From Neobacillus notoginsengisoli (GTDB lineage Bacteria > Bacillota > Bacilli > Bacillales > Cytobacillaceae): a DNA stretch of 64,000 bases. Numbering within the stretch: the first letter of the stretch is position 1; each line of letters begins with the position of its first letter. Under the pieces are notes generated by a model. The model was given only the letters and a program-made list of their open reading frames with translations. It did not search any database and was not told where the DNA came from. This document shows, piece after piece, positions 18,146 through 26,471 of this stretch. A program made the translations under genes and the position numbers. The stretch lies in contig NZ_QWEG01000014.1 in NCBI RefSeq assembly GCF_003515685.1, positions 35,663 to 99,662 of the forward strand. The letters are read 5' to 3'.

Positions 18146-19084
18146 ATGAGTAAAATCGTTCTAGCAATTGGCGGAAATGCCATTATAAAAGAGGGTCAAA
18201 AGGGTACGATTGAAGAACAGCAAAAAAATATTAATGAAAGCTGTGAGCCTGTTCTTGGTCTAATCGAGGAAGGCCATACAGTTGTCATCACACACGGTAA
18301 TGGCCCGCAAGTTGGGAATACGTTAATTAAAGGTGAGATGGCTAAATCGGTCGTCCCAACCTATCCATTAGATGTATATGATGCTGAAACACAAGGGAAT
18401 TTAGGCTATTTGATTCAGCAAGCTTTTAAAAATAAAATGGTTGAGCGAAATATTAATAAGACAGTTGCCACGATCGTCACACAGTCAGTTGTTTCCAAAG
18501 ATGACCCGGCATTTGAAGCACCAACAAAGCCAATCGGGCCATTTTATACAAAAGAAGAAATGGAAGAAATAACCAAAAAGGACAACCTTACATTTGTAGA
18601 AGATAGCGGAAGAGGCTATCGACGTGTCGTTGCTTCTCCAAAGCCAGTTAAAATAGTTGAAAAAGAAGCAATCGAAGCATTGCTTGAGAAGGACATTACG
18701 GTTATTACTGCCGGCGGTGGCGGAATCCCAGTCACCGAAAATAACGGCAAGCTGGAAGGCATTGAAGCAGTCATTGATAAAGATTTCGCAAGCGCACTCT
18801 TGGCTGCTGAAATAAATGCCGATTATTTATTCATCGTAACGGGTGTAGAGCAAGTTGCGATTAATTTTGGCAAACCAAATCAACAGAACCTATTTGAAAT
18901 GACAGTGGAAGAGGCACTTCGTTATATGGAGGAAGGCCAATTTCCAAAAGGAAGCATGGGGCCGAAAATTGAAGCAGCCATCATGTTCCTTCAAAAAGGC
19001 GGTAAGAACGTCATCATTACATCAATTGAAAAACTTCAAGATGCTCTTGCCGGAAAAACAGGTACACGTATCGTAATGAAATAA
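18146..19084 (+). CDS. arcC: carbamate kinase of the ureide pathway
   Basis: A 312-residue amino-acid kinase that makes ATP from carbamoyl phosphate and ADP, leaving carbamate, which decays to CO2 and NH3. Motifs are KIVLAIGGNAI at the N-terminus, VITHGNGPQVGN, VTAGGGGIPV-like (VITAGGGGIPVTE) and GSMGPKIEAA. An ATG at 18122 is in frame, but GGTGGAGAG sits between it and the ATG at 18146, which gives the usual MSKIVLA start. In E. coli the orthologous position is held by YbcF/AllK. This gene is the energy-conserving step of the cluster and no arginine deiminase genes are present nearby. Confidence 0.92.
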   Translation: MSKIVLAIGGNAIIKEGQKGTIEEQQKNINESCEPVLGLIEEGHTVVITHGNGPQVGNTLIKGEMAKSVVPTYPLDVYDAETQGNLGYLIQQAFKNKMVERNINKTVATIVTQSVVSKDDPAFEAPTKPIGPFYTKEEMEEITKKDNLTFVEDSGRGYRRVVASPKPVKIVEKEAIEALLEKDITVITAGGGGIPVTENNGKLEGIEAVIDKDFASALLAAEINADYLFIVTGVEQVAINFGKPNQQNLFEMTVEEALRYMEEGQFPKGSMGPKIEAAIMFLQKGGKNVIITSIEKLQDALAGKTGTRIVMK

Positions 19085-19091
19085 TTCAACT

Positions 19092-19126
19092 AGCCTCTAT
19101 ATGTAAAACATATAGAGGCTTTTTTA
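19092..19126 (+). terminator. Rho-independent terminator of the ureide operon
   Basis: AGCCTCTATATGT pairs with ACATATAGAGGCT and is followed by six Ts. Confidence 0.92.
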
Positions 19127-19177
19127 AGAATTGTCCTGTTTGTGCACCTAAGTAAGGGGCCAGTGATTTTTTCAGCG

Positions 19178-19365
19178 TTGATTGAAGCGAAGGGCACCGA
19201 CTCCGGCGGGATCTAGTGGCAAGGTGGAGACCCCACAGGCGCCTTGGCGCCGAGGAGGCTCAACTGATGCCCGGCGGAAAGCTTGTGCCTCGTGACAAGC
19301 GAAAACCGCCTGTCTCTGCGATGATTATTCCCAGAAGCTTTCCTTGCGAAGAGGAAATCAACAAC
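19178..19365 (+). repeat. degenerate Bacillaceae dispersed GC-rich repeat
   Basis: This stretch is much richer in GC than its surroundings and contains GACTCCGGCGGGA, GAGACCCCACAGGCGC, GCGCCGAGGAGGCTCA and the closing GAGGAAATCAACAACC. These resemble a palindromic intergenic element I recall as abundant in Bacillus genomes (GACTCCTGCGGGA ... GACCCCGCAGGCGC ... GGAAATCAACAACC). Several positions have decayed and a segment around 19295-19340 is unusual, so this looks like an old copy. An open frame at 19216-19413 crosses it but is a chance product of the GC-rich repeat. Confidence 0.65.
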
Positions 19366-19393
19366 CATAATAAAAGAAAAGGAGGGACATTTT

Positions 19394-20536
19394 TTGAGAA
19401 AATCGGAAAATGACTATTCGGTGATGAAAAACGGCCCAATCAAATTTACGGAGTCTAAGGAACAACATGCCCGTTTAAATGCCGTGTTAAAAAGTATGAC
19501 TGAAGGAATTATTCTAGCCGATAACAAAAAGAATATTGTTTACCAAAATGAATTTGTCACGCATTCTCTTTTTCCTGGGATGAGGGTTGAAAATCTTCAA
19601 ACAGAAGTTGAACTAATAAATTTTCTGCAAAAACTCAGCATTTCTGAAAATGACCAACTAAATCAGTTACCACAATTGGAAGATATCTCAGTCAAACTGA
19701 CGATTGAGAAGGATAAACGATTAAAATATATTATGTTGAATAAATTTAGTGTGTATTCTGATACATCTTATATAGGCAATGGATATTTACTTCGTGACAT
19801 TACAAAAGAAGAAGAAATTGATCAGCTTAAAAGTAATTTGATTACGATTGCCAGCCATGAATTTAAAACCCCAATCACGAGCATTCGCGGCAGTGTGGAA
19901 ACATTGATGATCCAGGATGCGGATTGGGATGAGGACTTCAAACAAGAGCTTTTGCAGGGAATTCATGAAGATATTTTACATCTTCAGGATTTGATTTCAG
20001 TCTGGCTTGATATCAAGAAAATTGAAATGGGGACGTTGTCTCTAAATAAAGGTCATTTCGTGGTCTCTCAGCTGATTTTAAACACGCTTGACCATTTGCC
20101 AAATGAGTTTGTTCAAAGTAAGCTTGTCAGCTTTAAAGAGGAGAATGATGTTAAATTCCCTTTACTGTATGGTGATGAAAAGCGGCTTCAACAAGTACTG
20201 CTGAACTTAATTATGAATGGGCTAGTCCACAATGATTCTCCTGCGAAAAAAGTTGAAGTGTCTGTCACTTCAGATTCCCGGTATGTATATATTCATGTGA
20301 AAGATAATGGCATTGGGTTTTCAAAGGAACTGAGTAAAAAAATATTCGACCGCTTTTATAGAGCCGATAATTCGCCCCAGCGTAAAACTGGAGGAACGGG
20401 CCTCGGTCTATCAATCTGTCTTGGTTTAATGCAAGAGCATAATGGTGATATACTAGTCAAAAGCGAACTTGGAAAAGGCAGTGAGTTTACAATGAAGCTG
20501 CCAATTAATCATGATGATCAAGGAGGTTCACGATGA
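19394..20536 (+). CDS. cytoplasmic PAS-type sensor histidine kinase
   Basis: A 380-residue kinase without membrane segments: a PAS-like domain (about residues 25-135), HisKA with phospho-acceptor H155 (ASHEFKTPITSIRG), and HATPase with the N box (NLIMNGLVHN), G1 (VKDNGIGF) and G2 (GGTGLGLS). It starts with TTG at 19394, seven bases after GGAGGG. The stop overlaps the response regulator start (ATGA). Lacking a transmembrane domain, it should sense an intracellular signal such as redox or a small ligand. It adjoins the ureide operon and a quinone-stress operon, but no target can be assigned. Confidence 0.9.
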   Translation: MRKSENDYSVMKNGPIKFTESKEQHARLNAVLKSMTEGIILADNKKNIVYQNEFVTHSLFPGMRVENLQTEVELINFLQKLSISENDQLNQLPQLEDISVKLTIEKDKRLKYIMLNKFSVYSDTSYIGNGYLLRDITKEEEIDQLKSNLITIASHEFKTPITSIRGSVETLMIQDADWDEDFKQELLQGIHEDILHLQDLISVWLDIKKIEMGTLSLNKGHFVVSQLILNTLDHLPNEFVQSKLVSFKEENDVKFPLLYGDEKRLQQVLLNLIMNGLVHNDSPAKKVEVSVTSDSRYVYIHVKDNGIGFSKELSKKIFDRFYRADNSPQRKTGGTGLGLSICLGLMQEHNGDILVKSELGKGSEFTMKLPINHDDQGGSR

Positions 20537-21237
20537 ATCTTAAAGTTGCGATTGTGGATGATGAACCTAAAATTGTCAGATTTATCAAGGCGAATTTATT
20601 ATACAGAGGATATAAAGTAGAAACATTTTCAGACGGAAAGCAATTTCTGGATCATTTTGATTTGCATAAGCTTGATTTAGTCCTGCTGGATGTGATGATG
20701 CCGAATATGGATGGGTTTACCGTGTTGAATAGGCTGAGGAAGTTTTCGAATGTTCCGGTTATTATCTTGACAGCAAGGAGTGATTCTAACGATTTGGTAG
20801 AAGGTTTTGAGCTTGGGGCCGATGATTATTTAACGAAACCCTTTTCGCTCGATGAACTATTTGCAAGAGTGAAGGCGGTACTCCGAAGAAGTTCCCATAA
20901 AGAGCCGATAGGGCATGAGGAAAAGTTGGTTGCCGTTGGCGGGTTTAAAATAAATCTCGCCCAAAAGCGAGTATTTGTTGATGAGAAGGATATGCACTTC
21001 ACAAATACAGAGTATTTGATTTTGGAGAAGCTGGCCATCCATGCCGACAAAATTGTCAGCCATGAACAAATTCTCGTTTCTGTATGGGGAGAAGAGTATA
21101 AAGATAGAGTCGAGTATTTACGAGTGGCTATCGCCAGAATACGGAAAAAGCTAAAGGATGCAGGATGCACGGATATTTCAAATATCATATGTACGTATCC
21201 GGGGATTGGATATTCCTTTATAACGAAGGGAAAATAG
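20533..21237 (+). CDS. OmpR/PhoB-family response regulator
   Basis: A 234-residue regulator: receiver domain (about residues 3-115) with acidic pair DD at 9-10, phospho-acceptor D53 (LLDVMMPNMDG) and K in LTKPFS, then a winged-helix C-terminal domain (about 135-232) with VWGEEY and the recognition region VEYLRVAIARIRKKL. It overlaps the kinase gene by four bases and is its cognate partner. A terminator follows at once, so the pair forms its own transcript. Confidence 0.93.
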   Translation: MNLKVAIVDDEPKIVRFIKANLLYRGYKVETFSDGKQFLDHFDLHKLDLVLLDVMMPNMDGFTVLNRLRKFSNVPVIILTARSDSNDLVEGFELGADDYLTKPFSLDELFARVKAVLRRSSHKEPIGHEEKLVAVGGFKINLAQKRVFVDEKDMHFTNTEYLILEKLAIHADKIVSHEQILVSVWGEEYKDRVEYLRVAIARIRKKLKDAGCTDISNIICTYPGIGYSFITKGK

Positions 21238-21259
21238 AAAAAAATAGGACTCAAACATT

Positions 21260-21302
21260 GATCGAGTGTAGTGTATTTTATGTACACTTCTCGATCTTTT
21301 TT
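21260..21302 (+). terminator. Rho-independent terminator
   Basis: GATCGAG (21260-21266) pairs with CTCGATC (21290-21296) around an inner AGTGTA/TACACT stem, then a T-run. Confidence 0.85.
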
Positions 21303-21310
21303 AATTTAAA

Positions 21311-21320
21311 CGAACGTTCG
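21311..21320. promoter_or_regulatory. CGAACGTTCG palindrome
   Basis: A perfect 10-bp palindrome between the two-component terminator and the dioxygenase promoter. It resembles the core of many TetR-family operators. It lies about 90 bp upstream of the -35 box, so a direct role there is uncertain. Confidence 0.3.
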
Positions 21321-21409
21321 ATTTAATTGGAATGAAGCTTGATGGTTCAACCATTTTCTCTTAATTGACCTTGTTTTTATGCAAGCAAAAGTACAGAACA
21401 GAGGGGGGA

Positions 21410-21456
21410 TTGACAAGGAAATTTAAAAGTAGTATTATTATCTCGAAGGTGAGATA
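21410..21456 (+). promoter_or_regulatory. sigma-A promoter with MhqR-box-like operator
   Basis: TTGACA (21410-21415), 17 bp, TATTAT (21433-21438) is a near-perfect sigma-A promoter. Immediately after it TATCTC-N6-GAGATA (21439-21456) forms an 18-bp dyad. It matches in arm sequence and span the operator I recall for B. subtilis MhqR, the MarR-type quinone-sensing repressor. Placement just downstream of -10 is right for repression of the dioxygenase gene. Confidence 0.65.
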
Positions 21457-21524
21457 ACTTAATTAAGTGTAATTTTGCGATTAAAAATAATAAAAAACGA
21501 ATGGTTAAAGGAGTGAACTAAAAA

Positions 21525-22493
21525 GTGGAACTATTAGGATTGCACCATGTATCAATTTTGACAGGAAAAGCAGAAAAAAATTACGAATTTTATACGAAAG
21601 TTTTAGGACTGAGATTGGTGAAGAAGACGGTGAATCAGGATAACACAGAATCCTATCATCTTTTCTATGCTGATGCAGAAGGAACCCCAGGCACGGAGGT
21701 AACGTTCTTTGACATTCCACACCTTGGAAAAACATACAGGGGTACTTCAGACATTTCTACTGTATCGCTAAGGGTTAAAAATTCAGATTCATTGTTATTT
21801 TGGAAAGAACGCTTTACACACTATGGCGTTGAACAGGATGATATTCAAAAAAGAGCGAATCGGGATTCATTGGCTTTTAGAGATTTCGAGGGAACCCGTT
21901 TAATCCTTGTCGCTGATAACGATGAAAAAGGTGTAAAAGCAGGAGTTCCTTGGCATAGAGATGACATCCCATTGGAGCATGCCATTATTGGTTTAGGCCC
22001 TGTTACCCTCACAGTCGCAATAGCAGAGCCAACAATCGGAGTGTTGACAGAAGTGTTGGGGTTTCGATATGCCGGGTCCTATCCGTCACTGGAAGGGGAT
22101 TATCCTGAGCTAATGGTTTATACAACTGGTGAAGGGGGCAGCGGTGCAGAAGTTCATATAGAAACAAGATCTGACTTGCCGAGGGTTCGCTTAGGGCGTG
22201 GAGGCGTTCACCATGTGGCTTTCCGTGTTCCGAATGAAAAAGAATACGACCAATGGGCAGAGCGTTTGAAAGAATATAGGTTACCGAATTCAGGCAAAGT
22301 AGAACGGTATTACTTCAAAGCATTATATTTTAGGGAACCGAATGGGATTTTATTTGAATTATCAACGGACACACCAGGATTTGCGGTAGATGAACCTATG
22401 GAAACAATGGGGCAAAAACTGGCTCTTCCCTCATTTTTGGAACCGAAACGGAGAGAGATTGAAGATAAATTAAGGCCTTTACAATTACCTTAA
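21525..22493 (+). CDS. ring-cleaving dioxygenase-like VOC protein, MhqO/MhqA type
   Basis: A 322-residue protein with two vicinal-oxygen-chelate modules. Metal-binding candidates are HH at residues 7-8 (LGLHHVSILT), HH in GGVHHVAFRV near residue 228, and E in GILFELSTD. Length and the motif FYTKVLGLRLVKKTVNQDN match MhqO/MhqA/MhqE proteins, which open hydroquinone or related aromatic rings. GTG at 21525 is preceded by AAAGGAG. The MhqR-like operator upstream and the azoreductase downstream support a role in quinone detoxification. The mhqR gene itself is not in this window. Confidence 0.85.
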   Translation: MELLGLHHVSILTGKAEKNYEFYTKVLGLRLVKKTVNQDNTESYHLFYADAEGTPGTEVTFFDIPHLGKTYRGTSDISTVSLRVKNSDSLLFWKERFTHYGVEQDDIQKRANRDSLAFRDFEGTRLILVADNDEKGVKAGVPWHRDDIPLEHAIIGLGPVTLTVAIAEPTIGVLTEVLGFRYAGSYPSLEGDYPELMVYTTGEGGSGAEVHIETRSDLPRVRLGRGGVHHVAFRVPNEKEYDQWAERLKEYRLPNSGKVERYYFKALYFREPNGILFELSTDTPGFAVDEPMETMGQKLALPSFLEPKRREIEDKLRPLQLP

Positions 22494-22558
22494 ATCTGGC
22501 TTGACCGGAGGAATCTGTTAAAGGGCCTGTGAAGGGTTCAAGTGGAATTATTTTTCGA

Positions 22559-22599
22559 TTGACTAAAATGCTCGTTTAATATATTGTTAATCCGAGATA
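22559..22599 (+). promoter_or_regulatory. promoter with degenerate MhqR-like box ahead of azoR
   Basis: TTGACT (22559-22564), 17 bp, TATTGT (22582-22587) is a plausible sigma-A promoter. The 18 bases from 22582, TATTGTTAATCCGAGATA, match TATCTCGAATTCGAGATA at 13 of 18 positions with an intact right arm CGAGATA. This would place both quinone-stress genes under one repressor with different strength. Confidence 0.45.
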
Positions 22600-22636
22600 G
22601 TTAAATTCAAGGCATCTAAAGGAGATTTATAACATA

Positions 22637-23269
22637 ATGAATATTCTAGTAGTAAAAGCAAATAACCGTCCTGCTTCAGAAGCAGTATCAACTAAAATGT
22701 ATGAAACTTTCATGCAGAACCTTGAAGGTGTAAACGTAACAACATATGATGTGTTCGCGGAGGATATGCCATACTTTGGCCAAGATTTATTCAATGCTTT
22801 CGGTAAAGCAGAATCTGGCGAAGAAATGACGGATGTAGAACAACGTATTTTAGCTGCCAAACAAAAAGCGATGGATGCATTAAAAGCAGCAGATGTCGTT
22901 GTATTCACGTTCCCGTTATGGAACTTAACAATTCCAGCTAAATTACAAACTTTCATCGACTATGTCTATCAAGCTGGCTTCACATTCAAATATGACGAAA
23001 ATGGACAATTAGTACAATTAATGACTGACAAAAAAGCCGTTATTCTAAGCGCGCGTGGTGGAGTTTACTCAACACCTGAAGCTGCACCAATGGAAATGGC
23101 TGCTAACTATATTAAAAATGTTTGTGGCGGCGTATTCGGTATGGAGATCATTCAAGAAGTGATTATTGAAGGTCATGCTGCAATGCCAGACCAGGCTGAA
23201 ACTATCATTGCTGAAGGTTTGGCAAAAGTAGAAGCTGTAGCAAAAAGTTTATCAGCAGTAACGGTTTAA
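22637..23269 (+). CDS. azoR: FMN-dependent NADH:quinone oxidoreductase / azoreductase
   Basis: A 210-residue flavodoxin-fold enzyme with the azoreductase motif NRPASEAVSTKMYETF near residue 10, the FMN-contacting FPLWNLTIPAKLQTFIDYV (about residues 95-113) and SARGGVYS. It reduces quinones by two electrons, avoiding semiquinone formation, and can cleave azo dyes. B. subtilis AzoR2 belongs to the MhqR regulon together with MhqO-type dioxygenases, matching this neighbourhood. ATG at 22637 follows AAAGGAGAT. Confidence 0.93.
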   Translation: MNILVVKANNRPASEAVSTKMYETFMQNLEGVNVTTYDVFAEDMPYFGQDLFNAFGKAESGEEMTDVEQRILAAKQKAMDALKAADVVVFTFPLWNLTIPAKLQTFIDYVYQAGFTFKYDENGQLVQLMTDKKAVILSARGGVYSTPEAAPMEMAANYIKNVCGGVFGMEIIQEVIIEGHAAMPDQAETIIAEGLAKVEAVAKSLSAVTV

Positions 23270-23290
23270 TTATTAAATGCGGTCTAAATC

Positions 23291-23334
23291 AAAATGGAGT
23301 AAAATCTAAATTTAGATTTTACTCCATTTTTTTT
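23291..23334 (+). terminator. Rho-independent terminator after azoR
   Basis: AAAATGGAGTAAAATCTAAA and TTTAGATTTTACTCCATTTT form a continuous perfect dyad ending in an eight-base T-run; it may work on both strands. Confidence 0.93.
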
Positions 23335-23535
23335 GACGGCTGGTATCCCGTCAGTTTTTTCCGTTTTAAATCGCTTTTAGTCTTATTTTGTAGAGTTTTT
23401 AGAAATAAGAAATATCATTACATAAAGAAGAGGTCTTTATTCCTATCGTCAAATAGGAGTAAATGACCTTTTTTAATTTTCTGAATAATGTAGGATAAAA
23501 TAGTAGTACTATTATAATAGTTTAGGAGGAGACGT

Positions 23536-24933
23536 ATGAAGAAGAAGCCATTTTTGAGTGCGGCCTTAGCGGCAGGACTAGCGCTCAGCTCTCTTGGAGC
23601 ATCTGTTGTTTTTGCAAAACCGGTGGAATCACAGAAAGTAGAGTCATTCCATGTGTTTGACAAAAAGGTGCTTAACAACCTCAATGTCGATAACATTTAT
23701 AACAACATAGAGTATCTCTCCCGTACTCCGAGGGTAGCCGGAACGGAGGCGGAACAAAACGCCATCCGCTATGTAAAGGAGCAGTTTGAATCGTACGGGT
23801 ATAAAACGGAGCTTCAGGAATTTGAATTCTATGGGTATAAAGCACCAGATGTTGTTCAGTTATCGGTTAGCGGCTATTCAGGAGACCTCAATCCTTTATC
23901 ATTTACATACGGGATGGATGGCAATGTCACTGCAGAGCTGGTTTACGCTGGGTTGGGACGAGTCCAGGATTTAGCCGATAAAGACTTAACCGGAAAAATT
24001 GCTCTCGTACAGCGGGGTGAAATCTCATTCGCCGATAAAGTTCTCAACGCTGCGGCTAAAGGGGCGGCAGGAGTGATTATTTTTAACAATGCCGCTGGTG
24101 TGATCAATGGAACACTTGGTGAACCAAATGATAACTATGTCCCTGTTGTGTCGATTTTACAGGACGCTGGCCAGGCATTGGTTTCTGCCCTTAATAACGG
24201 ACCTCTCACAGCCACCATCAAAATTGAAGGGGCCGAGGGCGGGCTTCGCACATCTCATAATGTCATTGCCACAAAAGCTCCTACGAATAAAAACAAAGCA
24301 ACAAACAAAATTGTCGCGCTTGGGGCCCACCATGATTCCGTTGACGGAGCGCCAGGAGCAAATGATGATGCTTCAGGTACAGCGATGACACTTGAACTCG
24401 CGCGTGTGATGAAGAATATTCCAACTGAAACTGAACTGAGATTTATCACGTTTGGAGCGGAAGAGCTTGGCCTGATTGGCTCACGCTATTATGCAAGCAA
24501 GCTTTCTGAAGACGAAAAGAACCGTTTCATCGGTTACTTTAATATGGACATGGTTGGCAGCCGCGATGCTGGTCATCTGGTCATCAATGTAGCTGATGGC
24601 AATCCGAACATTGTCTCTGATACAGCACAGGCTTCGAGTGCCCGTCTTAATGGTGCTCCAACGCCATTGGAGACTGGAGGAAGCAGTGACCACGTATCGT
24701 TCACCGAAGTTGGGGTTGCTTCTGCATCGTTCATTCACCGCCCACTGGAGCCTTGGTACCACACTCCGGAAGACACCATCGATAAAATCAGTAAAGAAAA
24801 GCTTCAGGACGTGGCCCAGATTGTCGGTACAGCGGTATATGACCTCGTCCGCCCAGAGAACCAAGGACCTAAAGTGGCAAAAGGCAAAGCGAAAAAATTG
24901 TCTCACTTGTACCATGAGGAGCAAGTTCAATGA
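23536..24933 (+). CDS. secreted M28-family aminopeptidase with PA domain
   Basis: A 465-residue exported zinc peptidase similar to B. subtilis YwaD. A Sec signal peptide spans residues 1-27 (cleavage likely after VFA). A protease-associated domain (about 110-230, with GKIALVQRGEISFADKV) is inserted before the catalytic core. Zinc and catalytic motifs are GAHHDSVDGAPGANDDASG-type sequence, FGAEELGLIGSRYY, YFNMDMVGS and SSDHVSFTEVG. AGGAGG precedes the ATG at 23536, and a TAGTACTA palindrome and TATAAT lie about 20-30 bp upstream. It should release N-terminal residues from peptides outside the cell. Confidence 0.92.
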   Translation: MKKKPFLSAALAAGLALSSLGASVVFAKPVESQKVESFHVFDKKVLNNLNVDNIYNNIEYLSRTPRVAGTEAEQNAIRYVKEQFESYGYKTELQEFEFYGYKAPDVVQLSVSGYSGDLNPLSFTYGMDGNVTAELVYAGLGRVQDLADKDLTGKIALVQRGEISFADKVLNAAAKGAAGVIIFNNAAGVINGTLGEPNDNYVPVVSILQDAGQALVSALNNGPLTATIKIEGAEGGLRTSHNVIATKAPTNKNKATNKIVALGAHHDSVDGAPGANDDASGTAMTLELARVMKNIPTETELRFITFGAEELGLIGSRYYASKLSEDEKNRFIGYFNMDMVGSRDAGHLVINVADGNPNIVSDTAQASSARLNGAPTPLETGGSSDHVSFTEVGVASASFIHRPLEPWYHTPEDTIDKISKEKLQDVAQIVGTAVYDLVRPENQGPKVAKGKAKKLSHLYHEEQVQ

Positions 24934-24963
24934 CCAAAATAAATCTTAATTGAATAACAATAG

Positions 24964-24996
24964 AAATGACGTGTGGATTGATCACACGTCATTTTT
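24964..24996 (+). terminator. Rho-independent terminator
   Basis: AAATGACGTGTG pairs with CACACGTCATTT and ends in a T-run. Confidence 0.9.
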
Positions 24997-25030
24997 TCTT
25001 GCAAGCTTTAGTTAATGTTCCAACTTTGCA

Positions 25031-25255
25031 TTACATGAATTTATTCTCATCTTTAGGATTGTTCAACATCGTTTTTTCAAGCTCAAGCCTCATTTTCTCT
25101 GTCTCAATTACATAGTTTTGGTGTTTGAGTTTTTCCAGTTCCAGTTGGTCTTTCACGATATTGGCTCTAATTGTTGACTGTTTTTGTAAATGGCTTGTAA
25201 TAATAGCGGTAATTGGGATCCCAAATATCAAAATAGCAGCAATCGTCCCGGTCAT
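25031..25255 (-). CDS. small membrane protein with coiled-coil tail
   Basis: A 74-residue protein with one N-terminal membrane helix (MTGTIAAILIFGIPITAIIT) and a charged helical tail rich in K, E and L with coiled-coil spacing (QLELEKLKHQN, EKMRLELEK). The frame extends to an ATG at 25273, but GGAGGGG lies between it and the ATG at 25255, which is the better start. The layout resembles PspB-like or membrane-anchoring proteins, but I do not recognise the family. It is monocistronic, next to the first 52-bp repeat array. Confidence 0.65.
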   Translation of the reverse strand: MTGTIAAILIFGIPITAIITSHLQKQSTIRANIVKDQLELEKLKHQNYVIETEKMRLELEKTMLNNPKDENKFM

Positions 25256-25416
25256 GACAGCCCCTCCACTCATTTGGTTTCATGTACTGTTAAGTAAATG
25301 ATAACAGACTCTTCCGTCAATTTATAATGCTTTTTCAATAATAATCTAGTAAGTCACTCGCCATACGGTGACAAATTCCTAACATAGCGCCTAGAAAAGC
25401 AGATGTTCTGCGATTT

Positions 25417-26216
25417 GCGCCAAAGCCTCAGTTAAAATCGGATTGAATGGCGCGCAATTCCACGATTCGCGCCAAAGCTTCAGTTAAAATCGGGTTGAAT
25501 GGCGCGCAAGTCTATGATTCGCGCCAAAGCCTCAGTTAAAATCGGATTGAATGGCGCGCAAGTCCGCGATTCGCGCCAAAGCCTCAGTTAAAATTGGATT
25601 GAATGGCGCGCAAGTCTGCGATTTGCGCCAAAGCCCAGTTAAAATCGGATTGAATGGCGCGCAAGTCTGCGATTCGCGCCAAAGCCTCAGTTAAAATCGG
25701 GTTGAATGGCGCGCAAGTCTGCGATTCGCGCCAAAGCTTCAGTTAAAATCGGGTTGAATGGCGCGCAAGTCTATGATTCGCGCCAAAGCTTCAGTTAAAA
25801 TCGGGTTGAATGGCGCGCAAGTCTGCGATTCGTGCCAAAGCCTCAGTTAAAATCGGATTGAATGGCGCGCAATTCCACGATTCGCGCCAAAGCCTCAGTT
25901 AAAATCGGATTGAATGGCGCGCAAGTCTATGATTCGCGCCAAAGCCTCAGTTAAAATCGGATTGAATGGTGCGCAAGTCTATGATTCGCGCCAAAGCCTC
26001 AGTTAAAATCGTGTTGGATGGCGCGCAAGTCTACGATTCGCGCCAAAGCCTCAGTTAAAATCGGGTTGAATGGCGCGCAAGTCTGCGATTCGCGCCAAAG
26101 CCTCAGTTAAAATCGGGTTGAATGGCGCGCAAGTCTGCGATTCGCGCCAAAGCCCAGTTAAAATCGGGTTGAATGGCGCGCAAGTCTACGATTCGTGCCA
26201 AAGCCTCAGTTAAAAC
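25417..26216. repeat. tandem array 1: fifteen 52-bp hairpin units plus a partial one
   Basis: Fifteen complete units begin at 25417 and a partial sixteenth starts at 26195 (778 bp = 15 x 52 minus two single-base losses). Each unit has a perfect inverted repeat TGGCGCG-N13-CGCGCCA (27 bp) and a 25-bp spacer containing CCTCAGTTAAAATCGGGTT or close variants. Loops vary (for example CAAGTCTGCGATT, CAAGTCTATGATT, CAATTCCACGATT) while stems are nearly invariant. Copies 5 and 15 share the same one-base deletion and copies 1 and 9 the same loop, which points to block duplication. No frame is open through it, since 52 is not a multiple of 3. It lies between the small membrane protein and modA. Confidence 0.95.
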
Positions 26217-26471
26217 AATAGTAAAATCTATGTAGGCGAGCTAATTTTGAAAGCTTAGTGAAACATGGACCCATTAAGCAACCGCTCTGTGGGGATAAAG
26301 TATAATAGGAAAGAGTAATGAAACTGGCTAATAGTGCTGGGCATGAGGGGTACTTAAATATTAACTAAAAATGGAAACGGAATTATAATTTTATTATATT
26401 GGAAGCTGCATAATCCAAGCGATTCAGATTTAATAAATGAGAAAGTTGATAAAAAGGGAAGGAAGAGACTT

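Noticed and set aside
19216..19413. 65-codon open frame over the GC-rich repeat
   Set aside because: It overlaps the dispersed element and the kinase start, has Arg/Pro-rich composition and no ribosome site.
25417..26216. CRISPR array
   Set aside because: Spacers are near-identical between units and the variable part is only the 13-base hairpin loop; no cas genes are near. The same holds for arrays 2 and 3.
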